Origin: Gymnorhina tibicen
Taxonomy: Eukaryota > Chordata > Aves > Passeriformes > Artamidae
Direction: 5' to 3'
NCBI GenBank assembly: GCA_013399875.1
Contig: VXAZ01000415.1
Coordinates: 363,544 to 427,543 of the forward strand
DNA length: 64,000 nucleotides
Position numbers and translations under genes: made by a program. This document shows positions 10,815-22,917 of the stretch, piece after piece. Every line of letters begins with the position of its first letter. The first letter of the stretch is position 1. The notes under the pieces are model-generated. The model did no database searches. It had not been told where the DNA came from and saw only the letters and a list, made by a program, of their open reading frames with translations.

Positions 10815-10970
10815 GAAATTGTGGCTGCCCCTGGATCCCTGGAAGTGTCCAAGGCCAGGTTGGATGGGGCTTGGAGCAACCTGGGCTAGTGGAAGGTGTC
10901 CCTGCCCATGGCAGGGGGTGGGACTGGATGAACTTTAAGGTTCTTTCCAATCCAAATCTCTCTATGATTA
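10815..10970 (+). mobile_element. CR1 LINE 3' fragment (sense)
   Basis: This is a sense-orientation CR1 3' end: TGTGGCTGCCCCTGGATCCC, AAGGCCAGGTTGGATGGGGC, TAGTGGAAGGTGTCCCTGCC, then the CCAATCC..TCTATGATTA tail. Only about 155 bp remain. The sequence just upstream (10797-10814) looks interrupted relative to the expected CR1 wording. Confidence 0.93.
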
Positions 10971-13103
10971 AATGAATGAGCATAGGAAGCATGTCTGATG
11001 TGATGTAAAGAAAGCAAACATCAGATTAAACTCAAGTGCTGCACAGTTTGGTCATTCGTATTACCACAAAAGTAAAAAAAAACCAAACCATTAACAAAGT
11101 AACTTTATGAAGTGCTGTTGTGAAAATGAAAGGTAAAGCAGGCAAGAAATAAAGATATCTGGTGAAAACAAAACACAAAGGGGGTTTTTTTTTGAAGTCT
11201 TACATGGTGAAAAAAAGGAGTAGAGAGGAACAGTTTCTACTGGTGGGGAAAAAGATCAAAAGGAAAAAGAAAAAAGATCAAAGAAAGATCACCATATTCT
11301 AGAAATCTACAAATACAGAAGTATGTCCTACAGAATAAGAATCAATCACTTCTCATGAGCAAGCACGCCAGAGGAAAAATAAAGATTAAACTGAAAATAG
11401 TTTCATTAATAAATGAAAAAGGTAAAATACTGTTGGTTTTAGATGTTTTAGCTAATTAAGCACTTCAAGAAGTATCTTCATGTGGAGTGGTAGGCAATAC
11501 ATACAAGAATGAATTAAGTGTACCCAGTGTTTCAGTCCAAGCTTATGCAAAACTGAAGGAGTATTTGTGGCATTGTCATATTTTGATTCTCTTTTCCACT
11601 TGCCAGATAAGGTGAGATAACCCAATTTCTCAGCAGGAATGCATTCCCAAATTCCTTGTTATTTTGATAAAACCCACTACTTCACCACAAAGCCAGAGAA
11701 TTAAAGCTGGCCACAGCGGTCAAATAAGCAGGGGGGAAATTCGTGTTTGCTGGGTTATTACTGCCAGGTGCACTGTAATTTTAAGATGCAGGTATCTTTT
11801 CCTTGTGCTATATGCTCCATAAACCTTCACCATCATAAATTAGAGAGAAAAAAGAGGCAGGATTACTGCAGGTTCCTCAGATTGAGGAGAGGTAGACCAG
11901 ACCTAGGTTATAAATTTGTAGAAATGCTGAGAGATGCTTAACAACAAATAGAGCTGTTAAAGTAGAATTAAAAGATATTTGCTTCACAGAACTCCTGCTT
12001 TATTAAAACCTCTGGTACACTTATTGAATAAATTAATCTTAGGGGAATTAAATCAGAATTTAACAGCCAGTATTCTCACAGGAGCAATGTACACAGGCAT
12101 CCCTGGAGTTCTGTGGTTTTTAAACAGTGCTTTCTTTTGATATTTCTTATAATGTTTCATTTTCCAAAACACTGATGAGATATGGTTTGGTATGATTTGA
12201 AGTTGGTAAAAGAATGAGAAAATTTGTTTAGGTGCCCTCATGCAATTTTTTATTTATTTAAATGAATGCTGGTGAATAGAAAGGTATCTCAGCCATTTTA
12301 TATATAAATAGACCTTTTGTCTAACATATCTCAGTCTGACTGATTTAGTTTTATACCTTTCCCACCAGGCAGAAAACAAAACAAAAATTGTACTCCACTG
12401 TTCTCTTCAATCTAGTTTATTTTAACTTTAAATCAACAGACCCTTACAGTTGCTCACTGGGGGTTTTTTTCCATCTTGAATGGCAAATCCATTAGAAGTT
12501 TACCTGAAGTTTTGCATCTCTGATTCTTGTCCAGTTCCAGCTTCCTGGCTGGATTCCATCCATTTCTGTTGTGTTGCCTTTTGAGAATCAGCAAGGAATA
12601 CAAATCCAGTGTTATACAAGTCCCCACCATATTCCACTTTTCCGTGCTCTTATTTGGATTTCCACAGCAAAATATCTGCTGAAGGGAGAAAAGTCAAGTT
12701 GAATAGGAGGACTAGAAATCCTTTCAAATGGGCTCTTGGGAATTTTCAAGTTTTCCAGAAAATCAGGAAGTCTAAAGCACTCAGCCTGTGAGGGGTTATG
12801 TACTAGAGAAAGGAGGAAAATGTACAATAATATTAATGTTCAACTACAGTCCCATTTAAATAAACAGAAATAACAGTGTTTTGTTAAGGAAACAACAGTT
12901 AAATGATATCTAAATTCCTGGGAAATAGTCTGGCAGGAAAAGAGCAGTAGCATGGGAAGAAAGTATAATAGCTCCTATTGGAGCAGAAGGTGCCTGATTA
13001 TCTATGATGAGGAATTTTACTGTACTAAATTGGATTTCTTACAAAAAGTATGGGGAAAAAAAATTGTGACATGGCATTTTTTTTAATGAGAGCTGGAAAA
13101 AAG
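10971..13103. other. Non-coding unique sequence, start of CR1-free tract
   Basis: No gene is seen. Positions 11150-11290 are purine-rich (A/G). The rest is AT-rich unique sequence with no recognised repeat. Confidence 0.6.
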
Positions 13104-13128
13104 CAGTCAAGAAATGTTTTCTTGACTG
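13104..13128. repeat. Perfect inverted repeat (11-bp arms, 3-nt loop)
   Basis: CAGTCAAGAAA at 13104-13114 and TTTCTTGACTG at 13118-13128 are exact reverse complements separated by TGT. The element would fold as a tight hairpin in single-stranded DNA or RNA. No adjacent T-run, gene or mobile-element hallmark explains it. Confidence 0.9.
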
Positions 13129-15495
13129 TGTCTAAATAAAATAGCACAAAATCTGTTCCAAGACCTGAACTGAATAATTATGGTATGAATTTTTGGGTTC
13201 AAAAACTTCAGGTCTAATAGCAGAAGAACATAAGGCAAAGACCAGCTGGCATAATTTTGTTCTCCCTGGCACATTTCTTTTCACACTGGACTAATTTCAT
13301 TTATTTATTTATTTGGAGCTATTTACAAACAGCAACAATGAGAAGACAAGGAAGCCCATAAACCAAAAAAATACCATGGGATGCCTTTTAGTCGGGTCAA
13401 AACCTCTCTACCTGCCCTAAAACACATTTCAGGTACAATTGTGGAGGGAGGATTGTGCAATTCTGATACAGACAATGCTCTCAAGTGAAATCTGAGCACT
13501 GCTGAGACTGTAGGAGAGATCTGTGGGGTGTGTACATGCCTTGAACACTGGTATTGCCAGAATAATTAACTCTTCTTTAACTGCATCTTTGACACCTCAG
13601 CAACAAATGTGACACTTTGTTCTGCTTCCCTCTGTTCCCGCTTGTTTCCTAGGCACAGCCTTTGAGTTTTCAGGTGGACCTTCTGAGCAGGCAGGAAAAA
13701 AATTTTCTTACATTTTTGTGTACTTTTGTGAAGTCCTTCAGCTGTTTAGGGAAGGTTGAAAAACATCTGTGTGGGAAAGAAAAGCACTGACTGGTAGGAT
13801 AATGAAACAGCTACAGCAGCTCTGATGTTCTCAGAATACATCTCCAGTTTTTTGTTCTTGTCCTCAGTAAATGTTTAGGTTCATCTTACACTTTAAATTC
13901 GTCCTGAGCCAGACTTCACCTGACACAATTTCTTGTGAACAGCTGGGTACTTCAGCAAAATGAAATTATTCATTACATGGCGAAAGGCAGCTCAACCAAA
14001 ACTGGCAATAAAGCAAGAATAGAGAAGATCCAGGTGACCACAGATGATCAAATGCCAATCCTGCCATCATGCCAGCTGAACAGTTTTGGAGATTAACTGT
14101 TTCTCTTGTGTGATTGATAAGATGTGAGTAATGAAATGACTCCCTGAGATATCTAGAGCTGTACCTCCAGGTTAGGTTTATTCTCTCACCTGATCACTCC
14201 TCTCACTGTACTGGAGGACATGGTCATTCTGTTGTGTGATCAGCTTTGAATGATGAGGATCTGAATATGAAATGTTTCCTTTCAAACAATAATAAAAAAG
14301 GGTTGATTTGGCAGTAGGTTTCTTTGGGATGTGGCAGTCAGTAGAATTCCTCACGGACATGGCAGGGAGAGCATAAAACCATCTGATGGGGAGGGTTTGG
14401 TAAACTGGATCTGCCAGCAGAGGAACTGTAAGGATAGAAAAGGCATTTGATAGGTGTGGGAGGGGGGTGGTAACAACATTTTAAGCTTCCAGGTCATGTC
14501 TTTTTTCTTCCTCATTGGCGATGAGATTGTGTTTTTCCTTAAAATTTCCCCAAATTCCTTCTCTCTGTGAAAGTTCTTTTGTGGCAAGTCTACATTTTTA
14601 TTTTCCTCTCTATTCCCCTTACATTCCTCTCTATTCTTCACAATATTATTATAAAATAATCACAGGAAAACCCCTGTGGTTTGTTCACACAGCAACACGC
14701 ACAAGAATTGTAATAGTTAAAAGAGTTATTTTAGGATGCATCCGCCAGGTTCTGATGAATTAAATCATACCTTTAGGGCAGCAGCAAGGCATATTAATTG
14801 CCACAAGCACACATTTTGGAAGAAAGTATCAGCTATCTTTATTAACAGCTGTAATAATGATACCTTTGGGACTACCTTGATTAGAAGTGTGGAGGGAAAG
14901 TCATCAAGAAAACTCCTGTGACTCTGAATTATTTTTGAGTCTTACCTTCAGCACCTAAGTAGGTTTCAATGTTTATTTTATGGGAAATACTTTTGTCAAC
15001 TCTGCCTTTTTATGAAACATGAAAACCAAATACCCATTGTGTTTAAGTTATCCCTTAAATTCTCAGGTCAGTCAAAGTGAAAACCTCCATTAAAGTCACT
15101 AAAATCAAACCCCAAACTGCAGGCTTTCTTCTCTTGTCTAAGGTGTTGGATTGGTTGTCATCTTGAGAAATGCAGTTGTCCTTCAATCCAAACACCATTT
15201 TAAGCACATAATAAAAGTGATTTCTACCCAGTAGTCACATCCAGCCATTGCTTCATAAATTCTCACCAAGCCCATCTTGTTGTCCCTGATGAAGGACGTT
15301 CCTTCACTGGAAGCCAAGAGCAATCAGGTATTAAAATTGCTTCCAGCAGGCACTCACGTGGTGAATTATGAAACAAACAACTGTAGGCGTCAGAATTAAC
15401 AGAGAAGAACTGACTAAAGCAGCTAAACCACAGCAGACTCAGCAGCCAAGCCTTTATCTTGCTGTGACGTCTTCTGAAATAAAACATAAAGCCCC
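13129..15495. other. Non-coding unique sequence
   Basis: No gene is seen. Short ATTT repeats occur at about 13297-13314, and a CTCTCTATTC direct repeat lies near 14607-14638. Nothing else was recognised. Confidence 0.6.
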
Positions 15496-15541
15496 GTGTG
15501 TGTGTGTATGCATACGTATATAAATAAATGTGTGTGCACAC
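15496..15541 (+). repeat. Short alternating purine-pyrimidine repeat (TG/TA)
   Basis: A short GT run is followed by an alternating TATGCATACGTATATA-type stretch and a second short TG/CA run. It is an interrupted microsatellite of Z-DNA-prone composition. Confidence 0.85.
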
Positions 15542-15559
15542 GAAAGAGCAATGCTTCTC

Positions 15560-15870
15560 AAAATATTTTAGGCAATAATTTCCCTGTGAAAGACAGATGA
15601 AAGTCTTTTGGCAATTTAATTCGTCGGGGAATGATGAATAACCTCAGCCATTACTAAACGAAGGGCGAAATCAGGTGACAGTAAATAATAATAATCATAC
15701 TGCAGGCTGATTACCAGACAACTATTCAATAAACCTGGTTTATTGCAGCAGAGAAACCACTTTCCTGGAGCAGTTATGACCACTGCTAAATCAGATTTCT
15801 AAGTAATGTGTCAATTCAGATTCCATAAAACCATATTGCTCCGACTCCAAACATGGTGTTTCTTAAGGAC
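15560..15870. other. Candidate conserved noncoding segment
   Basis: The segment is complex, non-repetitive sequence with several retained CpGs inside AT-rich DNA (TTAATTCGTCGGGG near 15618, AAACGAAGGGCGAAATC near 15656) and many TAAT/ATTA cores. CpGs are normally lost quickly in unconstrained vertebrate DNA, so their retention is mild evidence of constraint. No coding frame fits. Confidence 0.25.
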
Positions 15871-18800
15871 ACGGTTAAAACGTGGCCAGGCAGGGCTGTC
15901 TCTCCCTCCAAGTTCTTGTAGGGTTCTCAGCAGTTTAAATTGAGCTCAGAGGGTCCTCTCTGTCATTGCCTGAAGGTTTATTGCATAAAAAAAAAACGTA
16001 TAAAGTTCTTTTAATGCTTTCTACAATGTGTTTTTCCACCTTGGAAAACCAATTTCTGCTTTCCTTGGAAATATTGGAAGGGAGGAGTGCTTGCTGTACT
16101 GGAGTATTGGGACAGGGAAGGAAGTGGCACCCTGTCTGTCATGGAAAGGCTCTGTCTTCTCCAAGAAGAGCTGTCTTGGTCTCCTCTCACCAATGAACTA
16201 TAGAAATATGTGACTAATTTCACCTGCCTAATCTAAGGCGTATTCCTTGGAAAAGCATACACTGCCTTCTGGAAATGTCCTACTCCATTGATGAGATGGT
16301 GCCCCCCAATCACCTCAAAAATCTGGACAAGGTGGATCTCATCCTAGGTTTCCATGTTTTTGAGGCAGATCTCTGATGCAACTCCAGTTGGAAGACTTTG
16401 GTCTGAACCACTTTGTTGGTGTTTCCCGTGTCTGCAGTGTGGTCTTTGACTGGTGTTGGTGGGGCAAACATTCCACAGGAAGGCTTTGGCCTTCCCTCAG
16501 GGTATTCAGCTGGCCCAGCTCCTGATGGCATTTTTTGGCTGCCCTAGGTCTCCTGTCAGAGTAAACAAACAGAGGTCTGTACCCTGGTGTTCCTTAGTCC
16601 AGTTGTTTAGGCTGGCTGTCCTTCCATTTTGGAAAGAAACCTTAACAACCCCTTTGGTTCCACGAATTCCCCCATGGGTGGATGGAAAGGAATGGGGAAG
16701 AACAGCCATTCCTCTTTTCCCCACCTCAGTAACGAGCAGCTCCTGAGGGCAACTGAACAACGCTGCTCAGAGATTTATATCCTCAGAGATCCATATCCCG
16801 TTTAGGGAATATGATATAATTTGTTTGACAGATGTGGCAGGGTCAGGGAGAGACAGAGAGAGTTACTGGGAGCAGAACTGTGAGTAAATATATGTGGGGG
16901 AGGGAATTCAGGGCACTGGAAGAAAATGCAGGGGTACAGGAGAGAAAGGAGTGGTGGTGAATGAATTGAAAAAAAAGATGGGAAAAGATTATTTGGGAAA
17001 AACAGAAAAGTGGGAGATAAAATCTGAGGTAAGTAAGGCCGGAAGGAGCTGGTAGGGAAAGGAAGAGTTTCAAAGAGGAGAAACCCCTTGGGGGAAATAA
17101 GAGTTGCCAAGATAAGGACACAAGTTCCTAAACTGAGGAGAAACTAACCTAAGTGTAAGGTATCTCCTAAAAAAAGGAGGGAAGACTCACCAAAACACAT
17201 CCTAAATGCAAAGGAGAAAGGAATGAGATTAAAAGGTGACTTTCTAATTTGCTGGAGCAGTTAATGTCAACATTTTATAATAACTTGAAATCTGTATTAA
17301 CACATTTCAGTGTCTCGACAAAATACTATCAAGAGTTCCTAGACAAGAGCACTCTGATAATCCTCAGTGGCAGAGAAGCAAAGGCAGCCCTCAAGCTTTT
17401 GGAAGCTTTTTAGGGATCTCAGTTGTGCAACATTCCCAGCACGAAATCCAGACTGAACTCCTACACTTGACATAATATTCAGTAGGGAACCAATTTAGGG
17501 GACAGGTGCATTATACCCAGGCTTTAGCTTCCTCCAGGCTGATAGTTTTTTGCTTAGGTTGATTGTTTTAGGCCAGCCAGGAGATAATGATGACTTCTAA
17601 AAATCTGGAACCTCTTTTTGGTTTGTTTCTTTTTTCCTTTTTTTAAAATTTGTGAGGGCAGAGGTGATTGGAAGATACGAGCTGTGACTCATGAAAAAAT
17701 CCCAGCTGTTGTTTAGGGATTGTAAATTCAGATCAGGAACTAATCCCAGCTGCTGGGGGTGGTGTTTACATGGGAGTTGTAGTACAACCAGGTAATTTTC
17801 TTTATAATTATTAAAAAGATGAGCTGTATGTTTGTTGTGCCATTTGTGCTGCTTTTTGAGCTTTTTTCTGGTGTTATTTCATAAGTTTCTAGTCAGAAAG
17901 AGACCTCATCTCTTAATTTTTATAAAGATCAACTTAATTGCTCTGTTGCATTGAATTTAAGAATCTAAGGGATAGGGTCAGAAAGAATACTATATAAACA
18001 ATCCAAGAATTAAATTAATATTCATGTTATTATGGTGCTCTTAAGCAATACCTGCAAAGCTTTCATTGCGATGTAGTATTTTAACCATGCTAATAAATAC
18101 TTCCCTGTTTGTCTCAAACTTCACAGATTTGTACATTTTTAGGAATTCTGTGCTGTTGTCCTTCCACACATAAATAGTGGCTTTATTTCCTCGGGTCTAC
18201 AAGGTCAGTCGTTTTATGACCTCGAATTTCTGTGTGTCTTTGCATGGCAGAAACCAGAACAGGATCTGGCTGGCAGAGCTCGTAATTATAAAGATTATAA
18301 GACCATGACAATACTTAGTTATTACAAGATTTAACTCCAACGGTTTAACCCTTTCAAAGGGTCACACCCATCTTTGGAGGACCAAATTTCCTCTCTTGGG
18401 TAAGGCAGGAGGGAAGCACGTGGCCGTGAGTGAGCCTGGCTCATCCTGGGAGACACCCAGGACTGCAGGTCCTGGCTTGGAAGGGGAAAAAAAGGTCCTG
18501 AAAAACCCTGAAGAGTCTCAGAGCAGCTCAAACATGCCCTGAACAAAGCACTTTGTTTTGACGAGAATGGTTCGGTTGACTTAGCTTTGGTTTGGGGTTT
18601 TTGTTCCATTGAAAATTCGAGCAAATCTTTCATTTTGAGGAGCTTCAATGAATGGAAGTTTTGGGGGGTTTAGGTGTTGGTTATTTTTCCCCCCACAGAG
18701 TTTTCTGGTTTACAGTCTGTGTTATTCTGCAGTCTTTGATCAGAAGTCAGTGTTTATCTGAATTTTGGGGATGTTCGGCAGTCCTGGAGTAACTCCTCTG

Positions 18801-21800
18801 GAATAAATGAGGATTTTTCACAGTGGTCACAGTGGATCTGCACTGAACCCTAGAGAAGCCAGGATTTACCAGTTATTCCTGGACTTCCTGACCCACTTTA
18901 GGCAATCTGGAAAATCTGGAATATCCTTGATTTTGAACGTAATGAGCAGATGTGCTAGACCGCATTCACTGGTGTTTTTATTTGCTTTTCCTCAGGGGCT
19001 GAGAGGAATCTCAACAATTGGAGGCTGGAAGCCGAACTCAGTTTGGTGTTGTGACCCTCACACTTTCCCCTTTAATTTTTTATTTTCTCTTTCCCCCTGT
19101 GGGTTGCAATAACTTCATTGACAAAAGTGTGGTGTGCACATAGGGGAATTGTAACATTATTTGGGATTGTCTGTTTAGAACAAGCCTTAAAATACGGACA
19201 AGAGAGAAGCTGCTGTGTGGGTTTATGTGAGCAGAATAAATTTGTGAGAGGAATTTTATTGAGCAGATATGTAACTTTTTTTTTTACACTAACTCATACA
19301 AACAGGCTGCCCTGTAATTAGAAATTATGAAGAAGTGTAATAAAACGAAAAAATTCTAAGAAGTGGATTAAAAAGTTGTTCATTTGACCAGATCTTGCCT
19401 AACTAAAATTAGTCAGTGAAGTTCAGTCAGAGGTACAGACTGGAACTAATTATCAGCACTGAAAAAATACCTGAATAAAAGTTACTTTGTGTTATTAACT
19501 GCTTCATTTTGTTACGAGGTGTAACAGGTGTGAAAAATGAAATTAATTATTAGAATAAACCCCCTACAGAGCATTAGAGCTTCTTTTTGGTTTGTTTCCT
19601 AAACAAACACAATTTTAATTTTTTTTGTCTTGAAAATACTCCTAGGTACAAAATTATCATCTTCTCTATTAATGATGGAATAGGATCTTGTTTCAATGTC
19701 CGGAAGTATAAAAATTAAGATTTTAAATATTAGAATGATTCTCCTGAAATGTCCCATCCAGGAAGTCCCATCTTGCCCAGGAGGTATGGACATAATTCAC
19801 TTTTTTAGCACACCTGTACGAATTTGCCTGGAAAATATTTACTTCCAAGAACAGCTAGGCATGTGTATAGATATAAAAGAGGATAAAAAATCAAATTAAA
19901 CAGCTTCATTTGAGACAAGGAGGTTATGAGGCCACAGACATTTGCCCTGGAGGATGTGCTGTTTGTAGGTTTACACATTGACTCCTTAGCTTTTAAAATG
20001 CAGCCTGGAATCTTAATTGGATTTATGAGTTGGCAAAGCCAGTAAAACAGTAAGCCAGTGGGCTTAAAGACAGCACTAATTCTGAAATAATCTTCATCTC
20101 AGCACAGAGGGATACGTGAGATTGGATCCCTGTAACTCTTTAATTTTGTCATCTTTTCAAATTATAAGTGAAACAACATTTTATTTAAGTGTAAGGTTGG
20201 AGAGCTACCTTTGCTTAAAAAAATTTAAAAATTAAAGAAATGGTTCTTCTCTATTTTTTTTGCTAATTTATTGAGAAGCAAGTAACTAAAATGAAAATAG
20301 AGAAGAATAACAACAACAGGTAATGAAAGAATTTGAGGAGGGGGAAAAGGATGTGATCTTTATTTGCATGAACCTCTAACATAGTGACCTTAAATATATT
20401 TTTTAACTAAGAAAATGTAGAGATGGTGTTGTTTACTGGCTGTCCTAGATGAGATTTGACATTTTTGTACTAGAAATAAAAAAATTCACCCCTAAAAAGG
20501 AAAAAAAGTGTTGAAACAAACTTTTAATCTGGACTCAGCCATTATCACCCAGCTTTTTAAAGCTGGAGAAACCAGTTAGAGCAGTCTGTGTGCCAGGCAG
20601 ACAATTCTTTATTACTTTATTACTTGCATGTTTATTTTAAGGAGTAGATTATTAGTTGTAACATCTCACTCAACTTTAAATATTTTACCAGTTATTTTTA
20701 AAGCATCTGCATTTAATTTAGTGCATAAGAAGTCCCAGGAGAAATGTCCTAAGAGCTTTTTCGGAGTTTTTGATGCGTTTTAGAGCAAGCCTGAATTTCT
20801 TTTTTTTTTTTAAGAATTTCTTTTCAAAGAGATCTAAGAGAATAAAAGAATTTAAAGAGGAGCTTAAAGGTAAGAAGAAAGAGCCCCAAAAGGAAGTTTC
20901 TGCTGGCAGATGTGCAGGTTTTTCCCTTCTGCAGATATGGATTTTTTTGGGAGATACACCAAGTGCTGCTTTAATGAAGAGAGCTGTAGTTGGCAGGTGG
21001 GCAAAGTGCTGACATTGACAGGTCGATGTCGGTTCTTCGTCTCATGAATTGTTATTTAATTGCACAGTATTACTTTCTAGCCAGTGATTGAAACAAATCA
21101 CCACTGGCAAAGGGAATAAATTACAAAAAAAAACCAGCAAGCACAGCTGAATGAGCTCCACACTCCAAAACATTTTGGAGGTGCTCAGGACGCTGAAGTT
21201 GCTCATCAGGAGGAGATGGACGTAACGCCGTCCGCACCGAAGGCTCTTGGGTGACCCTTTTGGTGACCGACACTTCCATTTCTCCCTCCCACCCTGCTGC
21301 AGCCAGATCTCTGTCCCGCATTCCGCACAAATGAAATTGTTTTCTGTGCTACGTGTGAGGCGTGACACGCCAAATATCTCCCACCCTACTCCACTGGCCC
21401 AGTTTCTCCAGTTCTGGGAGTCAGTGGAGCACTGGAGCTCAGCAGTCGGGCTTCTTGCCCTGCATGAACTTTCGGGGTGAATGTCAGCCAGCTCTTAAGC
21501 TATCAGTGGATTTCTCATCAAAGTTTAAGACCCTGATAAACCTCTTACTGCTGTTGTGGCAGTGATCAACGTGCTCTATGTATTTCCATTTTGGAAGATA
21601 AACACAGGGGCTCGACCGAAATAAAACAAGTGCAGAAGAAGCGCTGTGATCTTAGAAGTCTTTAAATTTCTCTAATATAAACAGTCCATAAGAAGCTTTG
21701 TGTCCTCTTAATCCTCGCTGGTTTTTAGACAATTTGTAGACTTACAATTAAGTACAGATGGTTTGGAGCTGTAATGCTGATAAAAAAAAAAAAAAAAAAG

Positions 21801-22776
21801 AAAAGGATGCTTAGGGTTGCTTCAATTTCCGGGTTGGATTTTAACAGTAATCCTTGTCTGAAACATAAGAAATCTGGTTTTATCTGATCTCCAATGCTCG
21901 TTTACAGATCGCTGACATATTTCAGTGATTACAGTATGTGCATGAAATAATGCCATTATCATATTTAGAGCAGGAATAAATCTGTGGGAAGGGCTCTGTA
22001 GCAGCACCCAGCTCTTCAGTCTGTGCTACTTAAGGCATAACTTGCTGCTTCCATTTAACCGTGCAACAAGGGTCTTGTGGCACAGGGGAGGTTTGATTTT
22101 ACAGCTGGAACAGCACTGTCAAGGGTTTGGGTAGCATGTGAGAAACTCTCCAGTATGATTATTTAATGTGGAGAAAATAGCTGAAGACTCCCGGAATGAT
22201 TCACTTGCTAACATCTTTTTAGGAAGTTCTGTCTTTCTGTTCTGAAAACACAGACGTGAGCAAATGCAGAAGTCATAAGGCTGTGGAACACTTTTAGCTG
22301 TGTCAAAGCAGTCTGGGAACTCCTGGTGGGGTTCAAAAAAGTCACCTTTGCCATGAGTCTATAAATTAGACATTTTAAACTGGTAAAAGAATTCCATTTC
22401 TATAAACTATAGCACTTCTATAGCACTTATTTGCTCCTCTAACTGCAGATAATCCTATCTCCCTTCAACTCTTTCAAGAAATGTTCTTGGTCTTTATTTG
22501 TAGCAGAGCTGGTGTTTTGCTTGGGCCTGATGGGTACCACATGAGAAAGTATAAACTACCTAAGACAGTAAAAGCTGATGCTGAATTAGTTCTCCTGTTC
22601 AAAGCATTCTTTTGGTGCCCTTTGGTGCAGGTGTTGAAGGCTGTCTTTTCTGATGAAGCAAAAGGCTTTTTTAGCTAAAGACAGCACTGTTGTTTATTAT
22701 TAATTGAAGGTCCTATTCTTTAATGCTTGGACATCAATATTGAAGGGACTATTTACTTTTCTTTGTTAACTTGCAG
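15871..22776. other. Long non-coding stretch
   Basis: No gene was recognised. Small items are: a 17-bp imperfect tandem repeat (CTCAGAGAT..ATATC) at about 16766-16799; a purine-rich tract at 16830-17230; an 8-bp-arm palindrome (CCAGCTTT / AAAGCTGG) at 20549-20566; an A18 run at 21782-21799; and a patch with several CpGs at 21185-21375. No CR1 or other interspersed repeat was seen. Confidence 0.55.
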
Positions 22777-22917
22777 CATTGATCCAAGAGGAATTTTGTG
22801 GTGCTTTTCCAAATTCTCCGACATCGGAGATTTAATGACACGTGAAACCCAATTAGCCCTTCGAGTGCTCCTGGATGAGAGGAGCAGGGAGTTGCTTAGG
22901 GAAGCAGTCAGCAGCAG
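22777..22917 (+). other. Exon-like block with splice-like ends
   Basis: A pyrimidine-rich stretch ending TTAACTTGCAG (acceptor-like, AG at 22775-22776) precedes 141 bases that are open in one frame. The block ends CAG|GTAGTC (donor-like, GT at 22918-22919). The frame would be phase 2 at both ends, and it meets TAG right at the donor, so the open part matches the block. The 46 complete codons encode a charged, helix-prone C-terminal part (LLDERSRELLREA) with no family I recognise. It could be a rare or lineage-specific exon, a noncoding-RNA exon, or chance. No neighbouring exon was identified in the window. Confidence 0.3.

Noticed and set aside
15496..15541. Short TG/TA alternating tract as a possible regulatory Z-DNA element
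   Set aside because: It is short and interrupted, as expected for an ordinary decayed microsatellite.
21782..21799. A18 run as the tail of a processed pseudogene
   Set aside because: The sequence upstream does not resemble any coding or structural RNA I recognise, and no target-site duplication was apparent.
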